DNA of 64,000 bases from UBA1351 sp964627665 (GTDB lineage: Bacteria; Bacillota; Clostridia; Lachnospirales; Vallitaleaceae), in assembly GCA_964627665.1 (NCBI GenBank), contig CAZVKG010000010.1, positions 11,737 to 75,736 of the forward strand, given 5' to 3'. This document shows positions 1 to 8,686 of this stretch, in pieces (position 1 is the stretch's first letter; every line of letters starts with the position of its first letter). The notes under the pieces were generated by a model. The model worked only from the letters and a program-made list of their open reading frames with translations, searched no databases and had not been told where the DNA came from. The position numbers and the translations under genes are program-made.

Positions 1-2031
1 ACAAAGGTACCGTCTTCAATCGTTTCACACGGCCCCGGATATCTTGACAAATCTATCGAAAAAATTGTCGGATTTCAAACAGACGCTCCACTAAAGCGTG
101 GTATTATGCCATTTGGTGGTATCCGTGTTGTTGAGAATGCTTTAGATTCATATGGTTACCAACTCGATCCGAATACAAAAGAAATTTTTACAAAATATCG
201 TAAAACGCATAATGATGGTGTTTTTGATGCCTATACAGAAGACATGCGTAACGCCCGCCGAACGGGAGTTATTACAGGGCTTCCTGACGCATATGGACGT
301 GGTCGTATTATCGGAGATTATCGTCGCGTCGCTTTATATGGCGTTGACCGATTAATTGAAGAAAAAACAGCTTCCAAAAAGCAACTTGAAATGGATTATA
401 TGGAAGAAAATGTCATTATTCTTCGCGAAGAACTATCCGAACAAATCAAAGCCTTAAAAGAACTAAAACAAATGGCTGAAAGTTATGGCTATGATGTCAG
501 CCTCCCAGCTACAAATGCTCAAGAAGCGATTCAGTGGACATACTTTGGTTATCTTGCTGCCATCAAAGAACAAGACGGAGCTGCAATGAGTCTTGGTCGT
601 GTATCCACCTTCTTAGATATTTATATCCAACGTGATCTTGATTTGGGTATCTTAACCGAAACAGATGCTCAAGAGCTTGTTGATCACTTTGTTATTAAGC
701 TTCGTATGGTTCGTTTCCTTAGAACGCCTTCATATAATGACTTATTCTCCGGAGACCCAACTTGGGTAACAGAATCCATCGGTGGTGTAGCTATTGACGG
801 TCGTCCCCTTGTAACAAAAACAAGTTACCGTGTATTACATACATTATACACATTAGGACCGGCTCCGGAACCAAACTTAACCGTTTTATGGTCTGAACAA
901 TTACCAGACGCATTCAAACGGTTTGTTGCCAAGGTATCTATTGATACCTCATCAATTCAATATGAAAATGATGACTTAATGCGACCGACCTATGGTGATG
1001 ATTATGGTATTGCTTGTTGTGTATCTGCCATGCCCATCGGAAAACAAATGCAGTTTTTCGGGGCACGTGCAAACTTAGCAAAAGCACTCCTTTATGCAAT
1101 TAACGGTGGTGTTGATGAAAAAAACGGTACACAAGTCGCTCCAATGTTTGCTCCAATTACTGCCGATGTTCTTGATTATGATGAAGTCATGGCAAAATTT
1201 GATCAAATCCTTGATTGGTTATCTCAATTATATATTAACACCTTAAACATTATTCATTATATGCACGATAAATACGCCTATGAAAAACTTCAAATGGCTC
1301 TTCATGACCGTGATGTTCTTCGTACATCGGCTTGTGGTATTGCCGGATTATCTGTTGTAGCCGACTCATTATCTGCTATCAAGCACTCGACTGTAAAAGT
1401 CATTCGTAATGAAGCCGGTCTTGCTGTTGACTATGAAGTTGAGCCAAACAGCTATCCTGCATATGGGAATAACGACGATAACGTTGACCTTATTGCAACA
1501 GATATCGTTAAACTCTTCATGAATAAATTACGTAAGCACAAAACATATCGTGATTCAGTTCCGACAATGAGTATTTTAACGATTACTTCAAACGTTGTTT
1601 ACGGTAAGAAAACAGGCTCAACACCTGACGGACGAAAAGCCGGCGATCCATTTGCTCCAGGTGCTAACCCAATGCATGGCCGTGACCTTAACGGTGCCAT
1701 TGCATCCATGGCTTCTGTTGCAAAAATTCCATTCGAGCATGCAGAAGATGGTATTAGCTACACATTCTCTATCGTACCAAAAGCTTTAGGTAAAGATATG
1801 GATATGCGTGTAACCAATCTTGTTGGCATGCTTGACGGATACTTCCATGATGGTGGTCATCACATTAACGTTAATGTTTTTGACAAAGAGACTCTTATTG
1901 ATGCCATGGATCATCCGGAACAATATCCACAATTAACAATTCGCGTATCTGGTTATGCTGTTAATTTTGTAAAATTAACCCGCGAGCAACAACTTGATGT
2001 TATCAACCGTACTTTCCACGAACGCGCATAG
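1..2031 (+). CDS. pflB: Pyruvate formate-lyase (formate C-acetyltransferase), 5' end cut by window
   Basis: Cytoplasmic glycyl-radical enzyme converting pyruvate and CoA to acetyl-CoA and formate, a central step of anaerobic mixed-acid fermentation. The frame is open from base 1, so the ATG at 106 is internal; the residues before it (APLKRGIMPFGG context) are conserved in the family. About 676 residues are present, against roughly 740-760 for full PFL, so some 70-80 N-terminal residues lie outside the window. The catalytic Cys-Cys pair (GIACCVSAMP) is encoded at 1015-1020, and the C-terminal glycyl-radical loop RVSGYAVNF has its radical Gly near residue 651. Both are intact. The activase gene follows 22 bp downstream, the usual pfl arrangement. 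Identification is secure. Confidence 0.97.
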   Translation, partial: TKVPSSIVSHGPGYLDKSIEKIVGFQTDAPLKRGIMPFGGIRVVENALDSYGYQLDPNTKEIFTKYRKTHNDGVFDAYTEDMRNARRTGVITGLPDAYGRGRIIGDYRRVALYGVDRLIEEKTASKKQLEMDYMEENVIILREELSEQIKALKELKQMAESYGYDVSLPATNAQEAIQWTYFGYLAAIKEQDGAAMSLGRVSTFLDIYIQRDLDLGILTETDAQELVDHFVIKLRMVRFLRTPSYNDLFSGDPTWVTESIGGVAIDGRPLVTKTSYRVLHTLYTLGPAPEPNLTVLWSEQLPDAFKRFVAKVSIDTSSIQYENDDLMRPTYGDDYGIACCVSAMPIGKQMQFFGARANLAKALLYAINGGVDEKNGTQVAPMFAPITADVLDYDEVMAKFDQILDWLSQLYINTLNIIHYMHDKYAYEKLQMALHDRDVLRTSACGIAGLSVVADSLSAIKHSTVKVIRNEAGLAVDYEVEPNSYPAYGNNDDNVDLIATDIVKLFMNKLRKHKTYRDSVPTMSILTITSNVVYGKKTGSTPDGRKAGDPFAPGANPMHGRDLNGAIASMASVAKIPFEHAEDGISYTFSIVPKALGKDMDMRVTNLVGMLDGYFHDGGHHINVNVFDKETLIDAMDHPEQYPQLTIRVSGYAVNFVKLTREQQLDVINRTFHERA

Positions 2032-2053
2032 ATTTTTTTAAGGAGGTTTGATT

Positions 2054-2785
2054 ATGGCAAAGATTCATTCCATCGAAACTTGCGGAACCGTTGACGGACC
2101 AGGCATTCGTTTTGTCGTATTCACCCAAGGATGCCCACTACGTTGTAAATATTGTCATAATCCAGATACTTGGATTATGAAAGACGGAAAAGACACCTCC
2201 ATAGACCACTTAGTTGAAGAAGCATTAAAATATAAATCCTATATGAACTATTCCGGTGGCGGCGTCACTGTCACCGGAGGAGAACCTCTGTTACAGCTCG
2301 ATTTTGTCAAAGATTTTTTTACCCGCCTAAAAAAACACGGTATACACACTGCAATTGACACCTCCGGCTATATTTTCAATGACAAAGTCAAAGAGATTCT
2401 CGATTTAACCGACCTAGTATTACTTGATATCAAGCACTTTGATCCAGAAAAATACAAAAATTTAACCGGGGTTGAACTCGCACCCACTTTAAAATTCTTA
2501 GACTATTTACGCGAAAAAGATATTCATACATGGATTCGCTACGTCCTTGTTCCAAACCTTACGGATCAAGAAGATGCAATTAGCGGTTTATCCAAGCATT
2601 TAAGCAATTATCCGAATATTGACCGAATTGAACTCCTCCCCTTTCATCAAATGGGTGGATATAAATGGAAAGAACTTGGTCTAGATTATTCTCTAAAAAA
2701 TACACCTGAGCCAAGTTCTGCTCAAATGCAAGGTGCTTATGACCTATTAAAAGCACATAATGACCATGTTATTATGAACGAATAA
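2054..2785 (+). CDS. pflA: Pyruvate formate-lyase activating enzyme (radical SAM)
   Basis: Generates the glycyl radical on PflB using S-adenosylmethionine and a [4Fe-4S] cluster. The radical-SAM motif is visible near the N-terminus as C-PLR-C-KY-C (CxxxCxxC), and the GGEP-type motif TVTGGEPLLQ follows around residue 78. The length of 243 residues is normal for the family. A TTG at 2048 is in frame, but AGGAGG at 2041-2046 sits 7 bases before the ATG at 2054, so I choose the ATG (MAKIHSIETCG). It lies just after pflB on the same strand, surely in one operon, and is followed by a small ferredoxin gene. Confidence 0.96.
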   Translation: MAKIHSIETCGTVDGPGIRFVVFTQGCPLRCKYCHNPDTWIMKDGKDTSIDHLVEEALKYKSYMNYSGGGVTVTGGEPLLQLDFVKDFFTRLKKHGIHTAIDTSGYIFNDKVKEILDLTDLVLLDIKHFDPEKYKNLTGVELAPTLKFLDYLREKDIHTWIRYVLVPNLTDQEDAISGLSKHLSNYPNIDRIELLPFHQMGGYKWKELGLDYSLKNTPEPSSAQMQGAYDLLKAHNDHVIMNE

Positions 2786-2802
2786 ATACAGGAATTTTTA
2801 TC

Positions 2803-2829
2803 TTGTATTTATCGTTTATATGTTATAAA
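2803..2829 (+). promoter_or_regulatory. Possible weak promoter for ferredoxin gene
   Basis: TTGTAT (2803-2808) and TATAAA (2824-2829) are separated by 15 bp, about 40 bp before the ferredoxin start. The spacing is short. An AT-rich hairpin (AAATACA/TGTATTT, about 2785-2810) overlaps it and could be a weak pflA terminator. Confidence 0.3.
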
Positions 2830-2866
2830 ATGAGAATGTTAACAGATTAAGTAGGAGGTGTAACGG

Positions 2867-3037
2867 ATGGCTTATATTATTAATGATGATTGTATTTCAT
2901 GTGGCGCTTGTGAACCAGAATGTCCAACTGGAGCTATTTCAGAAGGCGATTCTATTTACGTAATCAACGCTGACGAATGTATCGATTGTGGCGCTTGTGC
3001 AGATGTGTGTCCTGTAGATGCTCCTCAACCAGAATAA
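2867..3037 (+). CDS. 2[4Fe-4S] ferredoxin, 56 aa
   Basis: Small clostridial-type ferredoxin, a soluble low-potential electron carrier. The 56-residue product carries two cluster-binding motifs, CISCGACEPECP and CIDCGACADVCP, each CxxCxxCxxxCP, giving all eight cysteines expected for two [4Fe-4S] clusters. The length is the classic 55-56 residues. GGAGG at 2854-2858 precedes the ATG by 8 bases. It follows pflA by 81 bp and is followed at once by a strong terminator, so it ends the pfl transcription unit or forms its own short unit. A role as electron donor to PflA or in pyruvate/hydrogen metabolism is plausible from position only. Confidence 0.95.
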   Translation: MAYIINDDCISCGACEPECPTGAISEGDSIYVINADECIDCGACADVCPVDAPQPE

Positions 3038-3055
3038 TACAAAACGATTAAAGAG

Positions 3056-3087
3056 AAGAGCTAATGCATTTGCATGGCTCTTTTTTC
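3056..3087 (+). terminator. Rho-independent terminator after ferredoxin
   Basis: AAGAGC pairs with GCTCTT, with an inner ATGCA/TGCAT stem, and is followed by a run of T (3081-3086). It begins 18 bp after the ferredoxin stop codon. Confidence 0.85.
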
Positions 3088-3105
3088 TTTGGGAATTTGT
3101 GGTTC

Positions 3106-3313
3106 AAAGTTGAGGAATCATGAGATTATCGCTATTATATGACATACCGATAGGCTTGGAAGTGGGAGCGTCAGTCACAGAAATATATAGGACTTATCAC
3201 CTAAAATTTTATTTCAGGCAATAAGTCCTATATACTCCAGTGACTGCAAAACCCATGTATCCAAACCTACCGGTATGTCATATCTATCAGTATTTCTATG
3301 ATTCCTCAACTTT
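3106..3313. repeat. 208-bp imperfect palindrome (MITE-like or structured RNA)
   Basis: Two arms of about 92 nt are inverted copies of each other, separated by a 23-nt loop near 3198-3220. The outermost 16 bp (3106-3121 and 3298-3313) are a perfect inverted repeat. Inner blocks also match: TATGACATACCG with its complement, TAGG.TTGGA, and ATATAGGACTTAT with its complement. By eye the arms are roughly three-quarters identical. No open frame of note lies inside. It sits in the convergent space between the ferredoxin and fliS terminators, typical for a non-autonomous palindromic mobile element. No clear target-site duplication is visible. Confidence 0.8.
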
Positions 3314-3332
3314 TCGCTAAAGAATAAATTAG

Positions 3333-3367
3333 AAAAAGGAGCTTTGCTAATGCAAGAGCTCCTTTTA
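3333..3367 (-). terminator. Rho-independent terminator of flagellin/fliS unit
   Basis: AAAAGGAGCT pairs with AGCTCCTTTT, extended by an inner TTGC/GCAA, around a short loop. Runs of A and T flank it, so it can act on both strands. It lies 17 bp past the fliS stop on the minus strand. Confidence 0.8.
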
Positions 3368-3383
3368 TGATTATATTATGATC

Positions 3384-3854
3384 TTAGGCTTTATATCCTC
3401 GGTTGGGTTCTGAGTCAACGGATTCGTTGAGGTTTGATTTTCCGTAGGTTAATCCGGCATATACTTTTTGTCCGTTTCCGATAACCGGACCTTCATCTTC
3501 GACATCGGTTTGTTTCCATCCATCGAGTAGAATCTGTACGATTTTTATGGCTTCCCGAAGGGGTTCTTGTCGATCTCGAATCTGTGCATCAACGAATAAT
3601 TTATTCATAAATATATACAAGGCCATCAATTCTTTTGAAATTCCATACTCGAAATTTAAACCATCACTTAGTTCTCTTAGCAGTTTTTGGGCCATATGCA
3701 TAGCTTTTTCAAAGCGAAGCGTGTTTTCAACTTCAAGGCCTTCAATAGCTTCTTCAATTTCTGACAGTAGCATCTCATAGTTAATGACTAAGAGTTCTTT
3801 GCGACTCGCATTGACTATACGTGTTTGGTATTCTTTGACCAATTCTTTATTCAT
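3384..3854 (-). CDS. fliS: FliS-type flagellar export chaperone
   Basis: Binds the C-terminus of unpolymerised flagellin in the cytoplasm and delivers it to the export apparatus. The 156-residue product starts YQTRIVNASRKELLVINYE, matching the FliS N-terminal pattern (YQ..V..AS..EL...LYE), and is predicted helical through about residue 115. The C-terminal 40 residues are polar and longer than in typical FliS proteins (about 125-135 residues). It lies 8 bp downstream of the flagellin gene, the expected partner, and is followed by a terminator. Identity rests on N-terminal resemblance and context rather than on a long conserved motif. Confidence 0.8.
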   Translation of the reverse strand: MNKELVKEYQTRIVNASRKELLVINYEMLLSEIEEAIEGLEVENTLRFEKAMHMAQKLLRELSDGLNFEYGISKELMALYIFMNKLFVDAQIRDRQEPLREAIKIVQILLDGWKQTDVEDEGPVIGNGQKVYAGLTYGKSNLNESVDSEPNRGYKA

Positions 3855-3862
3855 TTAGTCAC

Positions 3863-5269
3863 CTATCCTTGTAAAAGCTGTAGTAATGATTGTGGTCGTT
3901 GATTTGCTTGTGCCAACATCGATGTTCCTGCTTGCTGAATAATATTTTGTTGTGTAAACTGCGCCATCTCATATGCCATATCCGCATCTTGGATTCGAGA
4001 TAAAGCTGCTGTCATATTTTCTCCAGCTGATTCTAAGTTTGCAATGGTATGCTCCAGCCGATTCTGATATGCTCCAAGTTTTGCCCGCACACTTGATACA
4101 GCTGTTATCGCTTCATCCGCTATGGATATGGCCGCCTGAGCACCAGCAGCAGTTGAAAGGTTCATCTCTGTCAGTCTCAAGGTCTTCGGTGATATTTCTT
4201 GAATACGAACTTCCATAAATTGACCTTCATTCGCTCCAATTTGAAGATTGAGAGGTCCGGTTTTAAGGATGTTAATTGAAACAGCTCCCGGTGTTCCACC
4301 ATCGGAAACGCGTAATTCAAAGTTAGCAGAAGCACGGAAGACCACTTCATTGCCTGATGCTTCTATTGTCACATCTGTTGGAAATCCTACAGTTGCCGGA
4401 TCTACTTGCATATCTCCCCCCATAACAGTAGTTATAGTTCCTCCATCAATCTCTAGTCCTGTCAACAAAGTATTTGTACCTGTAATATTAATATTATGAT
4501 CATCGCCATATTTATTATGCGTGAAAGTAAGCACAGATCCATTCGCATATGGCGTCGTTGATGAAGTCATGGTAATATCCACACGTTCACACACGTCTCT
4601 TAACTTGCCGAATACGTCATCGGCTGTATCCCCCACTTTAATCTCTACTTGTTCACCATTGATATTGACAATACCTTCTTTTCCGGCAGTTACTACTCCA
4701 GCGGTAAATAAATCGGATCCCGCACCGCCTGTTGCAACAGTTTGCGTTGCTTCCTGAGTTACCGTAAAATCATATACTCCCGGAGCAACGGTATCACTCA
4801 TGGATACAATTTTTGCAACTGTTTCATCGGATGAAAAGGCACGACGATCAACGCTTCCATCTAATAGTTTCATTTCGTTAAATTCAGTATCATTGGATAT
4901 TCGTTGAATCTCAGTTTGCAGTTGTTCAACTTCGTTTTGTACTGCTTCTCTATCGGACGCATCATAAGTACCGTTAGAAACTTGAACCGCCAATTCCCTT
5001 ATTCTTTGCAGCATGGCATGAACTTCACTCAGTGCACCTTCTGCTGTTTGTATTAATGATATGCCGTCCATGGCATTTCGATTCGCTTGTTCCAATCCTC
5101 TTACTTGCGTGTCCATCTTTTGAGTAATTGCTAACCCTGCGGCATCATCGGCTGCTCGATTGATTCGAAGTCCTGATGAAAGTCGTTCTAGTGTTGTATC
5201 CAATTTATTATTGGATCGATTTAATTGATGTAATGCCCGAAGTGCAGGTATATTGTGATTAATTCTCAT
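3863..5269 (-). CDS. hag: Flagellin
   Basis: Filament subunit exported through the flagellar basal body. The 468-residue product begins MRINHNIPALRALHQLNRSN, and the conserved D0/D1 helices run to about residue 140 (LSSGLRINRAADDAAGLAI). A variable Thr/Gly-rich centre follows, and the conserved C-terminal D1/D0 block contains LGAYQNRLEHTIANL and ends in LAQANQRPQSLLQLLQG. There is no signal peptide, as expected. Start ATG at 5269 with an AAAGGTG ribosome site. A sigma-D-like promoter lies just upstream, and fliS follows. The central domain is surface exposed and likely strain-variable. Confidence 0.97.
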   Translation of the reverse strand: MRINHNIPALRALHQLNRSNNKLDTTLERLSSGLRINRAADDAAGLAITQKMDTQVRGLEQANRNAMDGISLIQTAEGALSEVHAMLQRIRELAVQVSNGTYDASDREAVQNEVEQLQTEIQRISNDTEFNEMKLLDGSVDRRAFSSDETVAKIVSMSDTVAPGVYDFTVTQEATQTVATGGAGSDLFTAGVVTAGKEGIVNINGEQVEIKVGDTADDVFGKLRDVCERVDITMTSSTTPYANGSVLTFTHNKYGDDHNINITGTNTLLTGLEIDGGTITTVMGGDMQVDPATVGFPTDVTIEASGNEVVFRASANFELRVSDGGTPGAVSINILKTGPLNLQIGANEGQFMEVRIQEISPKTLRLTEMNLSTAAGAQAAISIADEAITAVSSVRAKLGAYQNRLEHTIANLESAGENMTAALSRIQDADMAYEMAQFTQQNIIQQAGTSMLAQANQRPQSLLQLLQG

Positions 5270-5314
5270 AAGTTACACACCTTTCTGATTGAAAATATTA
5301 TCTCTTCCCTATTC

Positions 5315-5341
5315 TTATCGGTTGATTTGGATAATTTATTA
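5315..5341 (-). promoter_or_regulatory. Sigma-D (sigma-28) type promoter for flagellin
   Basis: On the minus strand TAAT, 15 bp, then ACCGATAA matches the flagellar consensus TAAA-N15-GCCGATAA at 10 of 12 positions. The -35 overlaps the stop codon of the upstream 43-aa gene. The transcript would start about 40 bp before the flagellin ATG. Confidence 0.7.
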
Positions 5342-5470
5342 ATCATTTTCCGTATTTTTCTCCAAGTTCCTGATCTCTATCTCATTCTCTTGTGCAAGTT
5401 CTGCATTCATTTGACTAACAAGTTCTGCCATTTTTTCTGCGAGCGTTTTTATTCCTTCACGATTTGCCAT
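5339..5470 (-). CDS. Small charged protein (43 aa) in flagellar operon
   Basis: Reads MANREGIKTLAEKMAELVSQ and continues as an acidic, Glu/Asn-rich, probably single amphipathic helix ending in END. Its ATG overlaps the stop codon of the upstream FliK-like gene (TAATG). AAGGTG, inside the end of that gene, is spaced well for initiation, so translational coupling is likely. It lies directly before the flagellin promoter. I do not recognise a family. Location suggests a flagellar or export-related accessory protein, perhaps a small chaperone or regulator, but nothing in the sequence proves that. Confidence 0.65.
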   Translation of the reverse strand: MANREGIKTLAEKMAELVSQMNAELAQENEIEIRNLEKNTEND

Positions 5471-8400
5471 TATATCACCTTCTCAAACTGACTTTCTTGA
5501 TAACGTTTTAGTTGTTGGCTTCGGACACCTTCTTCTGTTTCTGCCTTAACCGGCTGCGGAAAATCAAATGTATCATATGCAATTGCTTCAATGGAAAGAT
5601 CGAGATCTTTGAGTACCTTTCGAATCTGCTCTTCATAAGCTTGCATTTTTATATTTCCCTTAGGCTGTGTTGCAAACATAGTCACTTCAACTTTTTCAGA
5701 AAATTGAACGCGAATATTTGCGGTTCCCATATGGTCTGTCGTAAATCGCATATATATTGATGACGACGCCTCTGCATCGTTTCGACGATTTTCTTGCTCG
5801 TAATAATACACATTCATCTGTTGAATCTGATTATTAATCATCACCGGAATGGTATGATAATTGTTTTGTTCGACGAGTTTTTCTTCTAGACGACTATGGG
5901 CTTCAATGTCTTTTGTAACTTCCGAAAGAGAACGCTTTCCATCTGCACTTGTTCTATTATTCATCATGGTATCGAGTGCTTTTTCAAAAAAGTCTTCCTT
6001 AATCTTATCAAGTGTTTTGTAAATATCTTGTCGGTGATTTTCCGACTTATCTAAATCATTCATATATGCTTCAAAAAAAGGTTCTAGCCATTGCTTATTA
6101 TCGTCGTTACTCGCGGTCATTGATACAAGTTCTTCCATTAATCCCTTGAAAACAAAGGAATCTTTTTGTAATTGATCTATCGCCTGGAATTCATCCATTG
6201 TTAAGCCTGTTATCGTATCTTCCTGAATCTGGGACCCTGACCAGTGCATCGCGCTTAACTTATCAAGAATACGTTGCACTTTTTCATAGTCCATCGTTTG
6301 CATTTGCTGACGAATATCCTCTAATATTGGCTCAACATTCGCTTGGCTAAAGATCGGCTTTTCCAAAAAAGCTTGTAATTCTTTATCTTTTTCGTAATAC
6401 CCTGTTGCAATCTGTTCAACAATTGATGGGCGGTCTTGCTTAAGGGATTCTAAAAATCCTGTCGAATCATCAATGGATATTTCGATTTTACCATTTTGAT
6501 TTTTGGTTTGTTGTATATACTTTGATGCCTCAAAAAGATTTTCTAAAGTTACCGGTAAATCTCTGTCGAGTAAAAACCCCACCGCAGCATTATGCGCCGA
6601 TGAAATTGTATGCATGAGACGATACACACCTACAACTGCAGTTTTAGTAGTCTCCGGAACTTCCTCGGTTTTTAAGAGATGATGCAATTCTTTAATCATA
6701 CGATCCACAGGATTTGTCGCCATTTGCTTCGAACGATTCATAACCTCTTGTGTTAAATTCGTTAACGGCATATTCATGATATCTTTTCCCTCTTTTAGAA
6801 AAGCAAGAACATGTTCCGGCATCATGTTTTTCTGTACCTCTTGCAATGGTAAGTCAATCATCTTCACTTGTTGAATGTTTTCTATTGTCATTGCCATACT
6901 GTTTCGGCCAAGAATTTGGACGGCCCGTTGATTATATAGACTCGCTTCTAGGCCTAAATCTTTTAAGATCTCCGTCACATTTGAAAATGCTTTTTCAATA
7001 CGGTCGCCTAAATCCGGGCGTACTTCTGTTCTCAGGGTATCATAACGTTCAGAACCTGTCCTCGCCTTGGCAAGCAATGCACTTATTGTTACCTCTGTAT
7101 CTTCTACCGAAGTCGTCATCATCTGTGTTGAGCTTCCGTTTATTGTCGCCATACTTATCTGCCACGATGTCCACACTTCTTTGGGTGATTGAGGAATCGA
7201 GTCCGATGCAATTGCTGTTTGTACAGGCGTATCGGATAGATGTTCCCCCACTAAATTATTTGTAGCCGCGCGTAGTTCTCCAAGAGGTGTCGTACGAATA
7301 TTGATGCCTTGTAAGCTTAATCGTATCGCCGCTTTAAATGTCATTTGGTAGCGTATAACATTCAGATTCTCTATTTCTTTATCAACAGCTTCATTTGAAA
7401 CTGTTTCTTCAGGATCCACTTCGTGATTGGACTGTTGGGCTTTTACATTTTCAATGGTTATCGGCATACGATGCCCTAAAAGTCGACGTATATCTTCTAG
7501 CGTTATGGCTTTGATGTCTTCTAGCGATTCTTTGACAAGCTCTTGAGACGGGATACTTTCTGTTATTTTTGCATCTGACAAGGTATAGTCTTCCAACTTA
7601 GAATTTTTTTCGAATTGATAGGCCGCCATCTTCATGACATGGTCTCCATTATGTTCGCGTTGTAAAAAAGATAGTACATCAAGACTACGTTGGTCAAGAG
7701 CTCCGCCTCGCATCACTAATTCTTTTGTTATTGCTTGGAGTTCGTCCTGATTCTCTGTCGGAACATGGTCAATGATATGATGTGCACTGTCTTTAATGGC
7801 TTCATAATCTGCTTCAGACATAACATAATCCGGCATCTGTTTTCCTCCTGAATAGAGACTTTTATACATTTCAGAAATCGTCGCCGGTTTATTGCTTAAT
7901 AAAAATTTAACCACATCTTGCGGTTCCATTTGTTGAACTTTATTCACGTTTTCTGCAAATTTACTGATTTTATCCACATTGGGTGATGTGAAATCCCCAC
8001 CTGTATGTTTATGATGTAATTGAAGAAACTGATTTAACATGGGAACGCTCATTTTCGTCAGATCATATCCTGTTTGCAAAAGTGTCTTATACTCTTTTTC
8101 TGATAAATATGTCTCCAATTGTTTTACCTGGGATATAAAATCTGTCATTCCCGAATCCTTTTGTTTTGAAGCATTGGCATTGCTTGTTTGCTCCCTTTGT
8201 AGTAGGGTCTTCTTTGTGCTTTCCACATTCACTTTATCTTTATTGGGATCATGATTGTTACTATCTTTTTCTTGCTCAACGTTCATTTTTTCGATAGATA
8301 CTTTGAGCAGTTCTTTTGTGGATTCTAACACTTTAATCTCTATCATATCTCCGGATTGAAATTTTTGAGCTCCGTTTTTCATTTGAAGAAGCATCTGTTT

Positions 8401-8574
8401 AGTTCCGCCCTTTGTTTCGATTCTTAATTTGACTTCTTGATTATTGCTATGAATAACTTCACCAAAAAAGCGATCCCCTGTATTTAATTGAAGGGAACCC
8501 TTGTTTTTTTCTTTGTTCACTATATTTCCTATGGATTGTCCATCCATAGAATGAATCATCATATTGGCACTCAT
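5470..8574 (-). CDS. Large FliK-like / DUF6240-type flagellar protein
   Basis: A 1034-residue soluble protein without signal peptide or membrane segment. The N-terminal 100 residues look beta-rich (LNTGDRFFGEVIHSNNQEVK, then KVLESTKELLKVSIEKM). A long helical, Gln/Glu/Met-rich middle follows. The last 130 residues (MRFTTDHMGTANIRVQFSEK, then MFATQPKGNIKMQAYEEQIRK) resemble the C-terminal hook-length-control domain of FliK, which reads small beta strands followed by two helices. Clostridia carry such oversized proteins, annotated DUF6240, beside flagellar genes. The product is more than twice the length of a usual FliK. Coupled by stop/start overlap to the 43-aa gene and upstream of flagellin. 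A molecular ruler function is inference. Confidence 0.6.
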   Translation of the reverse strand: MSANMMIHSMDGQSIGNIVNKEKNKGSLQLNTGDRFFGEVIHSNNQEVKLRIETKGGTKQMLLQMKNGAQKFQSGDMIEIKVLESTKELLKVSIEKMNVEQEKDSNNHDPNKDKVNVESTKKTLLQREQTSNANASKQKDSGMTDFISQVKQLETYLSEKEYKTLLQTGYDLTKMSVPMLNQFLQLHHKHTGGDFTSPNVDKISKFAENVNKVQQMEPQDVVKFLLSNKPATISEMYKSLYSGGKQMPDYVMSEADYEAIKDSAHHIIDHVPTENQDELQAITKELVMRGGALDQRSLDVLSFLQREHNGDHVMKMAAYQFEKNSKLEDYTLSDAKITESIPSQELVKESLEDIKAITLEDIRRLLGHRMPITIENVKAQQSNHEVDPEETVSNEAVDKEIENLNVIRYQMTFKAAIRLSLQGINIRTTPLGELRAATNNLVGEHLSDTPVQTAIASDSIPQSPKEVWTSWQISMATINGSSTQMMTTSVEDTEVTISALLAKARTGSERYDTLRTEVRPDLGDRIEKAFSNVTEILKDLGLEASLYNQRAVQILGRNSMAMTIENIQQVKMIDLPLQEVQKNMMPEHVLAFLKEGKDIMNMPLTNLTQEVMNRSKQMATNPVDRMIKELHHLLKTEEVPETTKTAVVGVYRLMHTISSAHNAAVGFLLDRDLPVTLENLFEASKYIQQTKNQNGKIEISIDDSTGFLESLKQDRPSIVEQIATGYYEKDKELQAFLEKPIFSQANVEPILEDIRQQMQTMDYEKVQRILDKLSAMHWSGSQIQEDTITGLTMDEFQAIDQLQKDSFVFKGLMEELVSMTASNDDNKQWLEPFFEAYMNDLDKSENHRQDIYKTLDKIKEDFFEKALDTMMNNRTSADGKRSLSEVTKDIEAHSRLEEKLVEQNNYHTIPVMINNQIQQMNVYYYEQENRRNDAEASSSIYMRFTTDHMGTANIRVQFSEKVEVTMFATQPKGNIKMQAYEEQIRKVLKDLDLSIEAIAYDTFDFPQPVKAETEEGVRSQQLKRYQESQFEKVI

Positions 8575-8621
8575 GACATCAACTCCATTCTATCCTCTAC
8601 TTACTACATCGGAAGAAATAG

Positions 8622-8682
8622 CAAAAAAAATAACCGAAGATTTTTGAGTTATGGTCAAATCACTCATTTTTCCTCGGTTAAT
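8622..8682 (-). terminator. Rho-independent terminator after recR
   Basis: On the minus strand TAACCGAGG pairs with CTTCGGTTA around an inner GAGT/ACTC stem, followed by a run of eight T. It begins within 10 bp of the recR stop codon and closes the dnaX-ybaB-recR unit. Confidence 0.85.
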
Positions 8683-8686
8683 TATT

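Noticed and set aside
106..108. ATG at 106 as the start of pflB
   Set aside because: The frame is open back to base 1 and encodes conserved PFL sequence, so the gene begins upstream of the window.
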